Of a DNA stretch of 15,916 nucleotides, positions 8,068-15,194 are shown piece after piece (the stretch's first letter is position 1; each line of letters begins with the position of its first letter). Made by a program: the position numbers and the translations under genes. The DNA is from Endozoicomonadaceae bacterium (GTDB lineage: Bacteria; Pseudomonadota; Gammaproteobacteria; Pseudomonadales; Endozoicomonadaceae): NCBI GenBank assembly GCA_015163815.1, contig JAAOIJ010000061.1:1-15916 (forward strand), written 5' to 3'. Below the pieces are notes generated by a model. The model was not told the origin of the DNA. It was given only the letters and a program-made list of their open reading frames with translations, and did not search any database.

Positions 8068-8086
8068 TATACTTTAACAAAGTATA
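8068..8086. repeat. Inverted repeat upstream of gspC (TATACTTT/AAAGTATA)
   Basis: TATACTTT (8068-8075) and AAAGTATA (8079-8086) are perfect 8-bp inverted arms around AAC, 60 bases before the gspC start. No T-run follows, so it is not a terminator. It could be a protein-binding site or a small leader hairpin; AT-rich composition lowers its significance. Confidence 0.4.
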
Positions 8087-8146
8087 CCAGCACTAAGTTT
8101 AAAAAATTGTTGTTTATATTTTAGTACACTTAAGGTTATCATCCAC

Positions 8147-8764
8147 ATGGATTTTATGCAATTTACGCAATTGAAATTAATACAAACGTTAATCATACAT
8201 GATAAAAAAATATTGTTATTGGTTATCGGAACGCTTGTATTCATTTTAAGTTTACTGAAAAGCGTCGATCTTGTACAAACTTCGCTCTTATTAACTGAAC
8301 CAGAGCCATATGAAGAGACAATCAAATCCGAAAACTTTTTTACAATAGCCGATTTTTATTCTATTTTTGGAACTCCACCTACAAATTATAATCAGATTAT
8401 TCCAAAAACTTCTCTGAAATTAACCTTGAAAGGTATATTAACAGATAATAACAATAAACGCGCCAGCGCCATAATACAAAATGCAAACGAGCCTGATAAA
8501 TTATATCAAATAGGTGAAAAGTTACCTGGAGGTGCTCGATTAAAATCTGTATACTCAAAGTATGCTGTGATTCTTTATCAAGGAAAAGAACAAAAAATAG
8601 CTTTCCCTGAAGCAAAAACAACGCTAACATTAATTCATAATCATGAAAAAGAACGCAACAATACTTTATTAAAGAAAAAAAATACCGCCAATAATGTTGA
8701 TAAATTCAGCAATTTAAAGAAATTGGAACAACCATCAAAAACGAACGCTGAAAAAAAACATTAA
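8147..8764 (+). CDS. gspC: Type II secretion system protein GspC (short, PDZ-less form)
   Basis: GspC is a bitopic inner-membrane protein whose periplasmic homology region (HR) binds the N0 domain of GspD, linking the inner and outer membrane parts. The 205-aa product has a short cytoplasmic N-terminus, one membrane helix (about 21-42), a linker, and an HR domain (about 67-154) with FYSIFGTPP, SLKLTLKGILTDNNNKRASAII, YQIGEKLPGGARLKSVY and VILYQGKEQKIAFP. The usual C-terminal PDZ domain is absent. In its place is a Lys/Asn-rich polar tail of about 50 residues. Short GspC forms without PDZ are known, for example Pseudomonas XcpP, which has a coiled coil there; I do not see clear heptads here. 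The start ATG at 8147 has only a distant AAGG (11 bases). The stop is followed directly by the gspD ATG. Confidence 0.93.
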   Translation: MDFMQFTQLKLIQTLIIHDKKILLLVIGTLVFILSLLKSVDLVQTSLLLTEPEPYEETIKSENFFTIADFYSIFGTPPTNYNQIIPKTSLKLTLKGILTDNNNKRASAIIQNANEPDKLYQIGEKLPGGARLKSVYSKYAVILYQGKEQKIAFPEAKTTLTLIHNHEKERNNTLLKKKNTANNVDKFSNLKKLEQPSKTNAEKKH

Positions 8765-10924
8765 ATGATTAATTCAACAATGAACGGCCTCTTCATGGAT
8801 AATTTTACTAAAACATCACATGGCAATACAAAAAAAAACAAGCGATATAAATTGCCTCTATCTGCTTGCTTATTAGTTTTCGCAATTCAGCCAACTTACC
8901 TATTCTCAAGTGTACAGGTTGTTATGCCAGAGGCAATTGAAACAAACAAACCAGCTGACTCATCAAAACATACAAATGCTCAACCGCAGATTAACAATAA
9001 CAGCCCTCAAATAAAAAAAGAACAATCCAGTGCAGACAATTTAAATAAAAAAAATACCCAACAAAAAGATAAAAAAAGAAATGAAAAAAAATGGACACTT
9101 AATTATCAAGAAACTGATTTACAAGAATTTATTTCACAAATAGCCAATATTACAGGCTATACCTTTATCCTCGACCCTAAATTACAAGGTAGTAAAAAAG
9201 TAAACGTTCTTTCATCTAAAGCCATGACATTAGATGAAGTATATGAAATTTTCTTATACACACTGAGCTCAAATGAACTCGCTGTTATCCGAAAAAAAGA
9301 CAATGTATATCAAATTATGCCGCTACCTCTTTCAAAAACATCTGGCTCAGAATACAACCAAACACACAAACCTAAAAACGCACAAATGACCATAGAAGCC
9401 ATTGCGTTACATACCGTGTCAGCCTTAGAAATTATTCCAGCAATTAAACCTTTATTAGCGCCTTTTGGGCATATTTCAGCCACAACTACAGCAAATGCTG
9501 TTCTAGTTGCCGACTTACAAGATAATGTCAATAGAATTAAAAAAGCAATTTTTGATCTAGATAGCGCTGGAAAAGATGATTACGAAGTATTGACCATTAA
9601 GCATGCCTGGGTTAGTGATATTACACGCGTGATTCAAGATACTATTAATAACACAAAAAGCCCGCTATACTCGAGCGTGCATGTTGTTGCAAATGAGAGA
9701 GGTAATCAGTTAATTTTAAAAGGAAATGAAAATAAACGAGCCAAAATTAGAGAGTTAGTCAAAACATTAGATCAAACAGGTATTTCAAGATCCTCAACGC
9801 GAGTCACTTTTTTGAAACATGCTACAGCTAAAAATGTTGCAAATATTCTGTCAGAAGCAGCCCAACACATTACAACGCAATCAAGCTCTTCACCGATTGG
9901 CATAGGGCGTCACGATTTAGGCCGATCTAAACAAACTGCTTTTGTCAAAGCAGATGAAAGCACAAATTCAATCTTAATTATCGCAGAACCTAATGCATTA
10001 AAAGAATTAGAAAATTTGGCGCATCAACTCGATATTAAACGACCTCAAGTTTTGATTGAAGCAGCTGTTGCTGAAATATCTGGTGATAGATCTAATAACA
10101 TTGGATTTCAGTGGGGCATTAATGGAAAAAATACAACACTAGGCACACAACAAGCAGGTGATTCTTTCAATAATGATTCTCCCAACCAATCTCTCACTGG
10201 CTCCTTTTTAGGTAATAATAAAATTGAATTTGGTAGTTTTGCATGGCGATTTGCACACTTTGGATTTGTGCTCAATTTATTATCTAGCCAAACAAATACC
10301 AATTTACTCTCAACACCAACCATACTCACATTAGATAATGAGCAAGCTGAACTCAGTGTAGGCCAAGAAGTCCCATTCAAAACAGGTTCGTATTCAAATA
10401 ACGGCAGCAACAACAGTCCTTTTACAACCACTGAAAGAAAACCAGTTGGATTAAATTTAAAGGTGACACCTCATATCGGAGATAGCAATAGACTACGCTT
10501 AGAAATTGAGCAAGAAATTTCCAGCCTAATTCCTCATAGTGCCGCCAGATTAGGAACATCTGACGTGGTCACTGATCGAAGAAAATTAAAAACAACTGTT
10601 TCTGTTGAAAACGGTCAAACCATTGTAATGGGTGGCTTATTACAAGATTCTATCAAAAAAAATAACACATACATCCCTTTATTAGGTCGAATTCCTTTAA
10701 TTAAATCTTTATTTTCTAATAGAAATAATTCGCATGAAAAGAAAAATCTCATGCTATTCATTAAGACAACTATTTTACAAGACCCAAGCGAATTATCCGA
10801 TATCACGCAAAGTAAATATAATACATTACGAAACATTCGAACTTCACAGCACGCCATTTTACCTATGAATGCTTCAAAGTTATTTGAATTTAAACAAAAA
10901 GAAAACAACAGCCCTATTCTGTAA
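8765..10924 (+). CDS. gspD: Type II secretion system outer-membrane secretin GspD
   Basis: GspD forms the multimeric outer-membrane channel of the T2SS. The 719-aa precursor has a signal peptide (basic KKNKRYK near 23-29, hydrophobic core to about 47), an Asn/Lys/Gln-rich linker (about 55-108), N0 (about 110-187), three secretin repeats N1-N3 (about 206-267, 272-337, 344-424), and the secretin barrel (about 427-672). The barrel contains VGQEVPFKTG (532-541), ERKPVGLNLKVTP (557-569), GQTIVMGGLL and the signature GRIPLIKSLF (641-650). About 45 polar residues follow; whether they form a pilotin-binding S-domain cannot be told. The start is uncertain: ATGs at 8765, 8780 and 8795 all give a secreted protein and none has a clear Shine-Dalgarno. 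The first directly abuts the gspC stop (TAAATG), which favours coupled translation. The protein is longer than Pseudomonas XcpQ, mainly through the linker. Confidence 0.96.
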   Translation: MINSTMNGLFMDNFTKTSHGNTKKNKRYKLPLSACLLVFAIQPTYLFSSVQVVMPEAIETNKPADSSKHTNAQPQINNNSPQIKKEQSSADNLNKKNTQQKDKKRNEKKWTLNYQETDLQEFISQIANITGYTFILDPKLQGSKKVNVLSSKAMTLDEVYEIFLYTLSSNELAVIRKKDNVYQIMPLPLSKTSGSEYNQTHKPKNAQMTIEAIALHTVSALEIIPAIKPLLAPFGHISATTTANAVLVADLQDNVNRIKKAIFDLDSAGKDDYEVLTIKHAWVSDITRVIQDTINNTKSPLYSSVHVVANERGNQLILKGNENKRAKIRELVKTLDQTGISRSSTRVTFLKHATAKNVANILSEAAQHITTQSSSSPIGIGRHDLGRSKQTAFVKADESTNSILIIAEPNALKELENLAHQLDIKRPQVLIEAAVAEISGDRSNNIGFQWGINGKNTTLGTQQAGDSFNNDSPNQSLTGSFLGNNKIEFGSFAWRFAHFGFVLNLLSSQTNTNLLSTPTILTLDNEQAELSVGQEVPFKTGSYSNNGSNNSPFTTTERKPVGLNLKVTPHIGDSNRLRLEIEQEISSLIPHSAARLGTSDVVTDRRKLKTTVSVENGQTIVMGGLLQDSIKKNNTYIPLLGRIPLIKSLFSNRNNSHEKKNLMLFIKTTILQDPSELSDITQSKYNTLRNIRTSQHAILPMNASKLFEFKQKENNSPIL

Positions 10925-10974
10925 AAAGAGACATCACAATCAATCATCAAACTGATATGAATGCATTTCATTTG

Positions 10975-11003
10975 GTCGTGATTCCAGCATATGGAATCAC
11001 GAC
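10975..11003 (+). terminator. Strong hairpin after gspD, probable terminator
   Basis: A perfect 12-bp inverted repeat (GTCGTGATTCCA at 10975-10986, TGGAATCACGAC at 10992-11003) with a 5-base loop lies 50 bases after the gspD stop. The stem is much longer and more GC-rich than other dyads in the window. The following bases are TTAATT rather than a clean T-run, so it is an imperfect intrinsic terminator for gspCD; it may act with Rho, protect the mRNA 3' end, or be a dispersed palindromic repeat. Its distance (258 bases) from the cysS stop makes a role for cysS less likely. Confidence 0.55.
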
Positions 11004-11261
11004 TTAATTAAAAAATGAAGGGAAACTCAAATAATTCACATTGCATTCATGCTTTGTTTTATGTTTAAAGCGTGTCATTCAGTGATATTTAAAACGCCAA
11101 TATGTTCAATCGGCTATTATTAAGGCAGGCCTTATACGCTATAACAGGTCATCCCCTTGCGAATGAATCCTCTACCAGCCTAGATGATGATCATCCTACA
11201 TGCAATATCGTTAAAAATTCAGAGACTGAGTGGTACTCTATGATTCCAAGTCAATTGAGAT
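11004..11261. other. Convergent spacer between gspD and cysS, no gene seen
   Basis: This 258-bp stretch separates the ends of the convergent gspCD and glnS-cysS units. The right half (about 11115-11200) looks less AT-rich than its surroundings and holds a 10-bp palindrome GATGATCATC (11186-11195). An 84-codon plus-strand frame (11102-11356) runs through it but ends antisense inside cysS, lacks a Shine-Dalgarno and resembles nothing I know. Minus-strand frames are broken by stops. I see no tRNA, no clear terminator for cysS and no recognisable mobile-element remnant. Confidence 0.5.
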
Positions 11262-12656
11262 TCATTTCATCATCTGCCATCTCGTTCCATCACGATGATC
11301 TAATAATTCAATTCCTTTTTTCATTAACACCTGACGAATATGATCTGCTGTTTTAAAATCACGTTGCTGTTTTGCTTTTTTTCTTTTTTCAATCATTGAT
11401 TCAATCCACTCAGAATCGATACCGGTATCACCTTGTGCATATTTTTCAGGATGATGATATAAAAAACCTAATAAATGAGATAATTTTAATAATTTTTTTG
11501 CTAATAAAGAGGCTGATTGAAGATCAATTTTTTTTAACTTATTAATATCTCTCGCTAAATCAAACAAAACAGCAAATGCTTTCGGTGTATTAAAATCATC
11601 TCGCATGGCCTGATGGAAAACAGATTCATAAGGACATAATTCATCTATTGAATCTTGACTTTTATCTTGGTCGCAGGGAATATTTTGAATGGCAGAATAC
11701 AAACGTTTTAAACTATTCGAAGCCTCTTTTAATCGATCTGTCGTATACTGCATTTCGCTTCGATAATGACTAGATAATAAAAAATAACGAAGCACTTCTG
11801 CAGGATATTCAGCTAATGCAGCTTTAATTGTTAAGAAATTTCCTAAAGATTTCGACATCTTATCCTGGTTAACACGCAAAGCTCCCACATGCATCCACAT
11901 GTTTGCTAACGGTTTTTTCGTTAAGGCTTCAGATTGTGCAATTTCATTATCATGATGTGGAAACTTTAAATCAGGCCCTCCACCATGAATATCCAATGTG
12001 TCTCCTAGCGTTGCTTGACACATAGCTGAACATTCTATATGCCATCCAGGTCGACCATTACCCCAGACTGAAGGCCATGCAGGCTCACCTGGTTTAGCAG
12101 CCTTCCATAATACAAAATCTAACGGATCTTCTTTTTCATGATTGAATGCAACACGCGAACCCACCTCTAATTCATCAATTACTTTGCCTGATAAGCATCC
12201 ATAGGATTTAAATCGACGAACACGATAATAAACATCACCTGATGTTGTCACATAAGCATAAGATGCCTCAATTAATCGTTGAATCAACTGTTGCATTGAT
12301 TCTACAAAATCAGTGGCTTTTGGTTCAATATCTGGTGGTAAGACACCTAATGCTGCATAATGTGCATGCATAGCTGAAATCATACGCGCTGTTAAGTCGC
12401 TATAAGATTCATTATTGAATTGTGCTCTCTGAATAATTTTATCATCAATATCCGTAATATTTCTCACAAACGTCACATGGTAACCTGCTTGCATGAAATA
12501 ACGACGAATCATATCAAAAGAGACTTCACAGCGAGCATGTCCTAAATGGCATTCATCATAAACCGTGACGCCACATACATACATTTTTATCTTGTTAGGC
12601 TCTAAAGGAATGAAAGGTTCTTTTTGACGCGTCAAGGTATTATAAATGAATATCAT
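11262..12656 (-). CDS. cysS: Cysteine--tRNA ligase
   Basis: Cysteinyl-tRNA synthetase (EC 6.1.1.16) charges tRNA-Cys with cysteine in the cytoplasm. The 464-aa product is the same size as E. coli CysRS (461). It shows the class I HIGH motif as HLGH (37-40), KMSKS (266-270), and the zinc ligands expected from E. coli: Cys28, Cys209, His234 and Glu238 (within CGVTVYDECHLGHAR, WHIECSAMC and PHHDNEIAQSE). The DALR and C-terminal tRNA-binding parts are complete to the usual RDGTRWQ end. The start ATG at 12656 has AGAGAG about 6 bases upstream. It lies 50 bases downstream of glnS on the same strand with no terminator between, so glnS-cysS is probably an operon. Nothing suggests damage. Confidence 0.98.
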   Translation of the reverse strand: MIFIYNTLTRQKEPFIPLEPNKIKMYVCGVTVYDECHLGHARCEVSFDMIRRYFMQAGYHVTFVRNITDIDDKIIQRAQFNNESYSDLTARMISAMHAHYAALGVLPPDIEPKATDFVESMQQLIQRLIEASYAYVTTSGDVYYRVRRFKSYGCLSGKVIDELEVGSRVAFNHEKEDPLDFVLWKAAKPGEPAWPSVWGNGRPGWHIECSAMCQATLGDTLDIHGGGPDLKFPHHDNEIAQSEALTKKPLANMWMHVGALRVNQDKMSKSLGNFLTIKAALAEYPAEVLRYFLLSSHYRSEMQYTTDRLKEASNSLKRLYSAIQNIPCDQDKSQDSIDELCPYESVFHQAMRDDFNTPKAFAVLFDLARDINKLKKIDLQSASLLAKKLLKLSHLLGFLYHHPEKYAQGDTGIDSEWIESMIEKRKKAKQQRDFKTADHIRQVLMKKGIELLDHRDGTRWQMMK

Positions 12657-12706
12657 GAAATCTCTCTTAATCTACAAAAAGCGAATAAAATATGTTTCAT
12701 TGCTTG

Positions 12707-14371
12707 TTATTGCACCCAAGTATCTTTTAATGCAATTGTACGATTAAAAATCAATTGTTTTTTTTGCTTAGATAATGTTTCATCTAAGCAAAAATAACCT
12801 TCTCTTTCAAACTGATAAACAACACCTGGTAATGCTTGCTTTAAACTGGATTCTACTTTACTTCCTGCTACAATCACAAGCGATTTAGGGTTCAAAAAAT
12901 CGGTAAATGGGATATTGGCATGCATATCTGGTGTTTCATTTTGAAATAATCGATCATAAAGATAGAATGTCGCATCACAGGCAGAATCAGCCTCTACCCA
13001 ATGAATCACACCTTTCACTTTACGGTCTACTGGATCTTTCCCTAACGTGTTTTGATCATAAGTACAGAATAATTCAATGGGCTCGCCATTTTCATTAAGC
13101 TTCATATCATGGCAATGAATAACATAGCTATTACGCAGCCTCACTTCACCGCCTAAATACAAACGCTTCCATTTTTTGTTCGGTTTTTCAATTTTAAAAT
13201 CAGCTTGATCAATATATAATGTATTGGTAAAGCAAAGATTTCTTGTACCAAACGTATCATTTTGAGGATGATTAGGTGCTTTTAGTTGTATTTTCTCACC
13301 GTCATCTAAATTAGTAATCGTCAACTTTAATGGATACATGACGGCCATAGCACGTGGTGCTTCTTGATTCAAAACTTCTCGTATTGAAAACTCTAACATA
13401 CTGACATCGACAACACTGTCACTTTTTGTAACGCCAATCATGCTACAAAAACGCTTAATGGCTTCAGGTGGAACGCCACGACGACGTAAGCCTGATAAAG
13501 TGGGCAACCTAGGGTCAGTCCAACCTGTGACATATTTTTCATCAATCAACTGCTTCAACTTTCGTTTACTAGTCAAGGTATAACTTAAGTTTAAAGGTGC
13601 AAATTCATATTGTTTTGGTCGAGAAGAAACGGGTAAATGATCTAAAAACCAATCATACAGTAATCGATGATCAGAAAATTCTAAAGTACAAAATGAATGC
13701 GTAATACCTTCAATGGCATCTTCTTGACCATGTGCAAAATCATAACTGGGATAAATACACCATTCATCTAATGTTTGATGATGCGACGCATAAATAATAC
13801 GGTATAAAATAGGATCACGCATATTTAAATTTGGATGTGTCATATCAATTTTAGCTCTTAAAACAGCTTGCCCTTCTGCATAACCACCTGATTTCATTTT
13901 TTCAAAACAAACTTTATTGTCTGCAATACTCCGTTGTCTAAATGGGCTGTTTTCTCCTATTTCAGTGAGTGTCCCACGTTTGATTCTGATTTGATCAGCA
14001 GATAATTCATCAACATAGGCTAAGTTTTGATCAATCAAATAACAAGCCCATTGATATAATTGTTTAAAATAATTTGATGCGTATTTTATTTCATCATGCC
14101 AATGATACCCTAACCATTTTATATCTGACTGAATAGCCTCAATATAAGCTTGTTCTTCTTTTAGTGGATTCGTATCATCAAAACGCAAATTGCATTGACC
14201 GGCATATTTTTCCGCTAACCCAAAATTCAAACAAATTGATTTTGCGTGCCCAATATGCAAGTATCCATTCGGTTCTGGTGGAAAACGCAGATGAAGGCGC
14301 TGATTTTTCAGTAAATCTTTTTGAATAATCTGTTCTAGAAAATGTGCACTTTTTTCAGACAAAGCCAGCAT
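12707..14371 (-). CDS. glnS: Glutamine--tRNA ligase
   Basis: Glutaminyl-tRNA synthetase (EC 6.1.1.18) charges tRNA-Gln directly with glutamine. The 554-aa product equals the length of E. coli GlnRS. It has RFPPEPNGYLHIGHAKSICLNFG (HIGH at 39-42), NLRFDDTNP, a KMSKS-equivalent TSKRK (267-271), and the two-barrel anticodon-binding region (about 340-550). It is complete. The start deserves care: the ATG at 14371 directly abuts the only Shine-Dalgarno (AAGAAGG), leaving no spacer, whereas a TTG at 14362 has a normal 9-base spacer and would give MSEKSAHF, close to the E. coli N-terminus MSEAEARP. I give the ATG as the outer limit. It is the first gene of the probable glnS-cysS operon. A TACAAT (minus strand, 14424-14429) is a possible -10 without a clear -35. 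Confidence 0.97.
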   Translation of the reverse strand: MLALSEKSAHFLEQIIQKDLLKNQRLHLRFPPEPNGYLHIGHAKSICLNFGLAEKYAGQCNLRFDDTNPLKEEQAYIEAIQSDIKWLGYHWHDEIKYASNYFKQLYQWACYLIDQNLAYVDELSADQIRIKRGTLTEIGENSPFRQRSIADNKVCFEKMKSGGYAEGQAVLRAKIDMTHPNLNMRDPILYRIIYASHHQTLDEWCIYPSYDFAHGQEDAIEGITHSFCTLEFSDHRLLYDWFLDHLPVSSRPKQYEFAPLNLSYTLTSKRKLKQLIDEKYVTGWTDPRLPTLSGLRRRGVPPEAIKRFCSMIGVTKSDSVVDVSMLEFSIREVLNQEAPRAMAVMYPLKLTITNLDDGEKIQLKAPNHPQNDTFGTRNLCFTNTLYIDQADFKIEKPNKKWKRLYLGGEVRLRNSYVIHCHDMKLNENGEPIELFCTYDQNTLGKDPVDRKVKGVIHWVEADSACDATFYLYDRLFQNETPDMHANIPFTDFLNPKSLVIVAGSKVESSLKQALPGVVYQFEREGYFCLDETLSKQKKQLIFNRTIALKDTWVQ

Positions 14372-14399
14372 CCTTCTTCAGGCAGTTAAATCATACAAA

Positions 14400-14428
14400 A
14401 CAATATGATTATCATGAAGCGATATTGT
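14400..14428. repeat. Inverted repeat in the glnS 5' region (ACAATAT/ATATTGT)
   Basis: ACAATAT (14400-14406) and ATATTGT (14422-14428) are perfect 7-bp inverted arms 15 bases apart, 29-57 bases upstream of the glnS ATG. The distal arm overlaps a TACAAT that could be the glnS -10 box. It may be an operator or leader hairpin, but AT-rich arms of this length can arise by chance. The rest of the gap (14429-14571) holds only A/T runs. Confidence 0.25.
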
Positions 14429-14571
14429 AGGGCATGATAGAAAAAAAATCATTGAAAATTCTCATTATTCAATAATATATCGCACTCTTTTTTTTGATTG
14501 CAAATCAAGATGCGCTATCTTTGATAACAAAAAAATGTGCTCTACGAAATGACTCAATCAATCATTTATAT

Positions 14572-14781
14572 TCAATCGGTGGGTTCAAATAATGTAAACC
14601 ATCCATCTGAGTTCAATTGCATATTATGAGATTGAACAGATGAAGACTCAATGCTAATTTTACCATTCCAATGAAATGGTATCATAGGACTCTGAGATGT
14701 TGATTGACTCATGACATTCGTTATATTTTGTTGTTTCGATTGTTGCTTAAATTCAATTAGCTGATATGGATTAAACATCAT
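14572..14781 (-). CDS. Hypothetical small protein, 69 aa
   Basis: I do not recognise this gene. It is listed because its start is unusually well formed: ATGATG preceded by a perfect AGGAG with a 5-base spacer, better than most starts in the window. The product begins MMFNPYQLIEFKQQSKQQ, has a Gln/Ser-rich middle (about residues 10-32), then a part with alternating polar and hydrophobic residues that could form beta strands (FHWNGKISIESSSVQ, MQLNSDGWFTLFEPTD). There is no signal peptide or membrane segment and no cysteine. It is probably cytosolic. It lies 200 bases upstream of glnS on the same strand, and no convincing terminator separates them. It might alternatively be the surviving end of a larger decayed gene, given the pseudogene nearby. 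Confidence 0.5.
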   Translation of the reverse strand: MMFNPYQLIEFKQQSKQQNITNVMSQSTSQSPMIPFHWNGKISIESSSVQSHNMQLNSDGWFTLFEPTD

Positions 14782-15194
14782 AATAGCTCCTAATTATCCT
14801 CACTACATCATGTGAAAATCATCTCACTCTACCATCATAACGTAAAATATAAGAACAGCCCAGAGACAATGAATACTTTCAATTTTTCATTAGTCTATGA
14901 TCACTCCATTTTATTTTCAAGATATTTCATCATCGCTCGAACTGATAACACGCATGATAAATCAAACGATCTCCTCGATTCTCTTTGATTTGAATCATTT
15001 AAAAATTGACGATACTGATGAAATATATTCAGGTCGTTGCCATCAGCAATGTATTGCGTGTTTTGATAGTATGCCCTATCAATTTTAGCATTTTACACAC
15101 AATCCTCTTGAGATAATTGAGAAAAAATAATTGACTTGCATTGCTTGCTTTGAATCAATGATCAAATTTTAATCGCTGTCATATATTATTTTTT
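14782..15194. other. Non-coding stretch between small ORF and transposase relic
   Basis: These 413 bases hold the leader of the 69-aa gene (Shine-Dalgarno CTCCT as read on the plus strand, 14787-14791) but I see no clear promoter. A 63-codon plus-strand frame (14897-15088) has no Shine-Dalgarno. The opposite strand is also open through 14899-15090 but lacks an early start codon. Neither resembles a family I know. Because the transposase relic ends abruptly at about 15195, this stretch may be chromosomal DNA joined by a deletion that removed the 3' end of the insertion sequence. Confidence 0.4.

Larger units (their letters stand above)
7859..8146. promoter_or_regulatory. Divergent regulatory region between gspE (leftward) and gspC (rightward)
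   Basis: This 288-bp AT-rich gap separates the starts of the two gsp transcription units and must hold promoters for both. On the plus strand I see an extended -10 at 7972-7980. On the minus strand a TTGAGA with TAAAAA 16 bases downstream (within about 7929-7956) is the best but weak gspE candidate. Two adjacent inverted repeats lie on the gspC side (8048-8064 and 8068-8086). No regulator gene is present and I recognise no binding site for a named regulator. The equivalent xcpP/xcpR region in Pseudomonas is under quorum-sensing control; nothing here shows that this applies. Confidence 0.6.

Noticed and set aside
8074..10971. Minus-strand frames at 8074-8325, 8397-8630, 9310-9531, 10108-10431 and 10615-10971
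   Set aside because: All are antisense to gspC or gspD, or run into their flanks, and show low-complexity or family-less sequence; they are shadows of the real coding strand.
11102..11356. 84-codon plus-strand frame across the gspD-cysS spacer
   Set aside because: It ends antisense inside cysS, has no Shine-Dalgarno, and matches no family I recognise.
12907..13098. 63-codon plus-strand frame inside glnS
   Set aside because: Antisense to the conserved anticodon-binding domain of GlnRS, with no start signals.
14494..14508. Palindrome TTGATT-GCA-AATCAA next to a T-run
   Set aside because: The T-run precedes rather than follows the dyad on the plus strand, and on the minus strand it becomes an A-run, so it is not an intrinsic terminator. 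The stem is short and AT-rich.
14897..15088. 63-codon plus-strand frame, with the opposite strand also open
   Set aside because: No Shine-Dalgarno on the plus frame and no early start codon on the minus frame; no recognisable family. Open frames this short are expected by chance.
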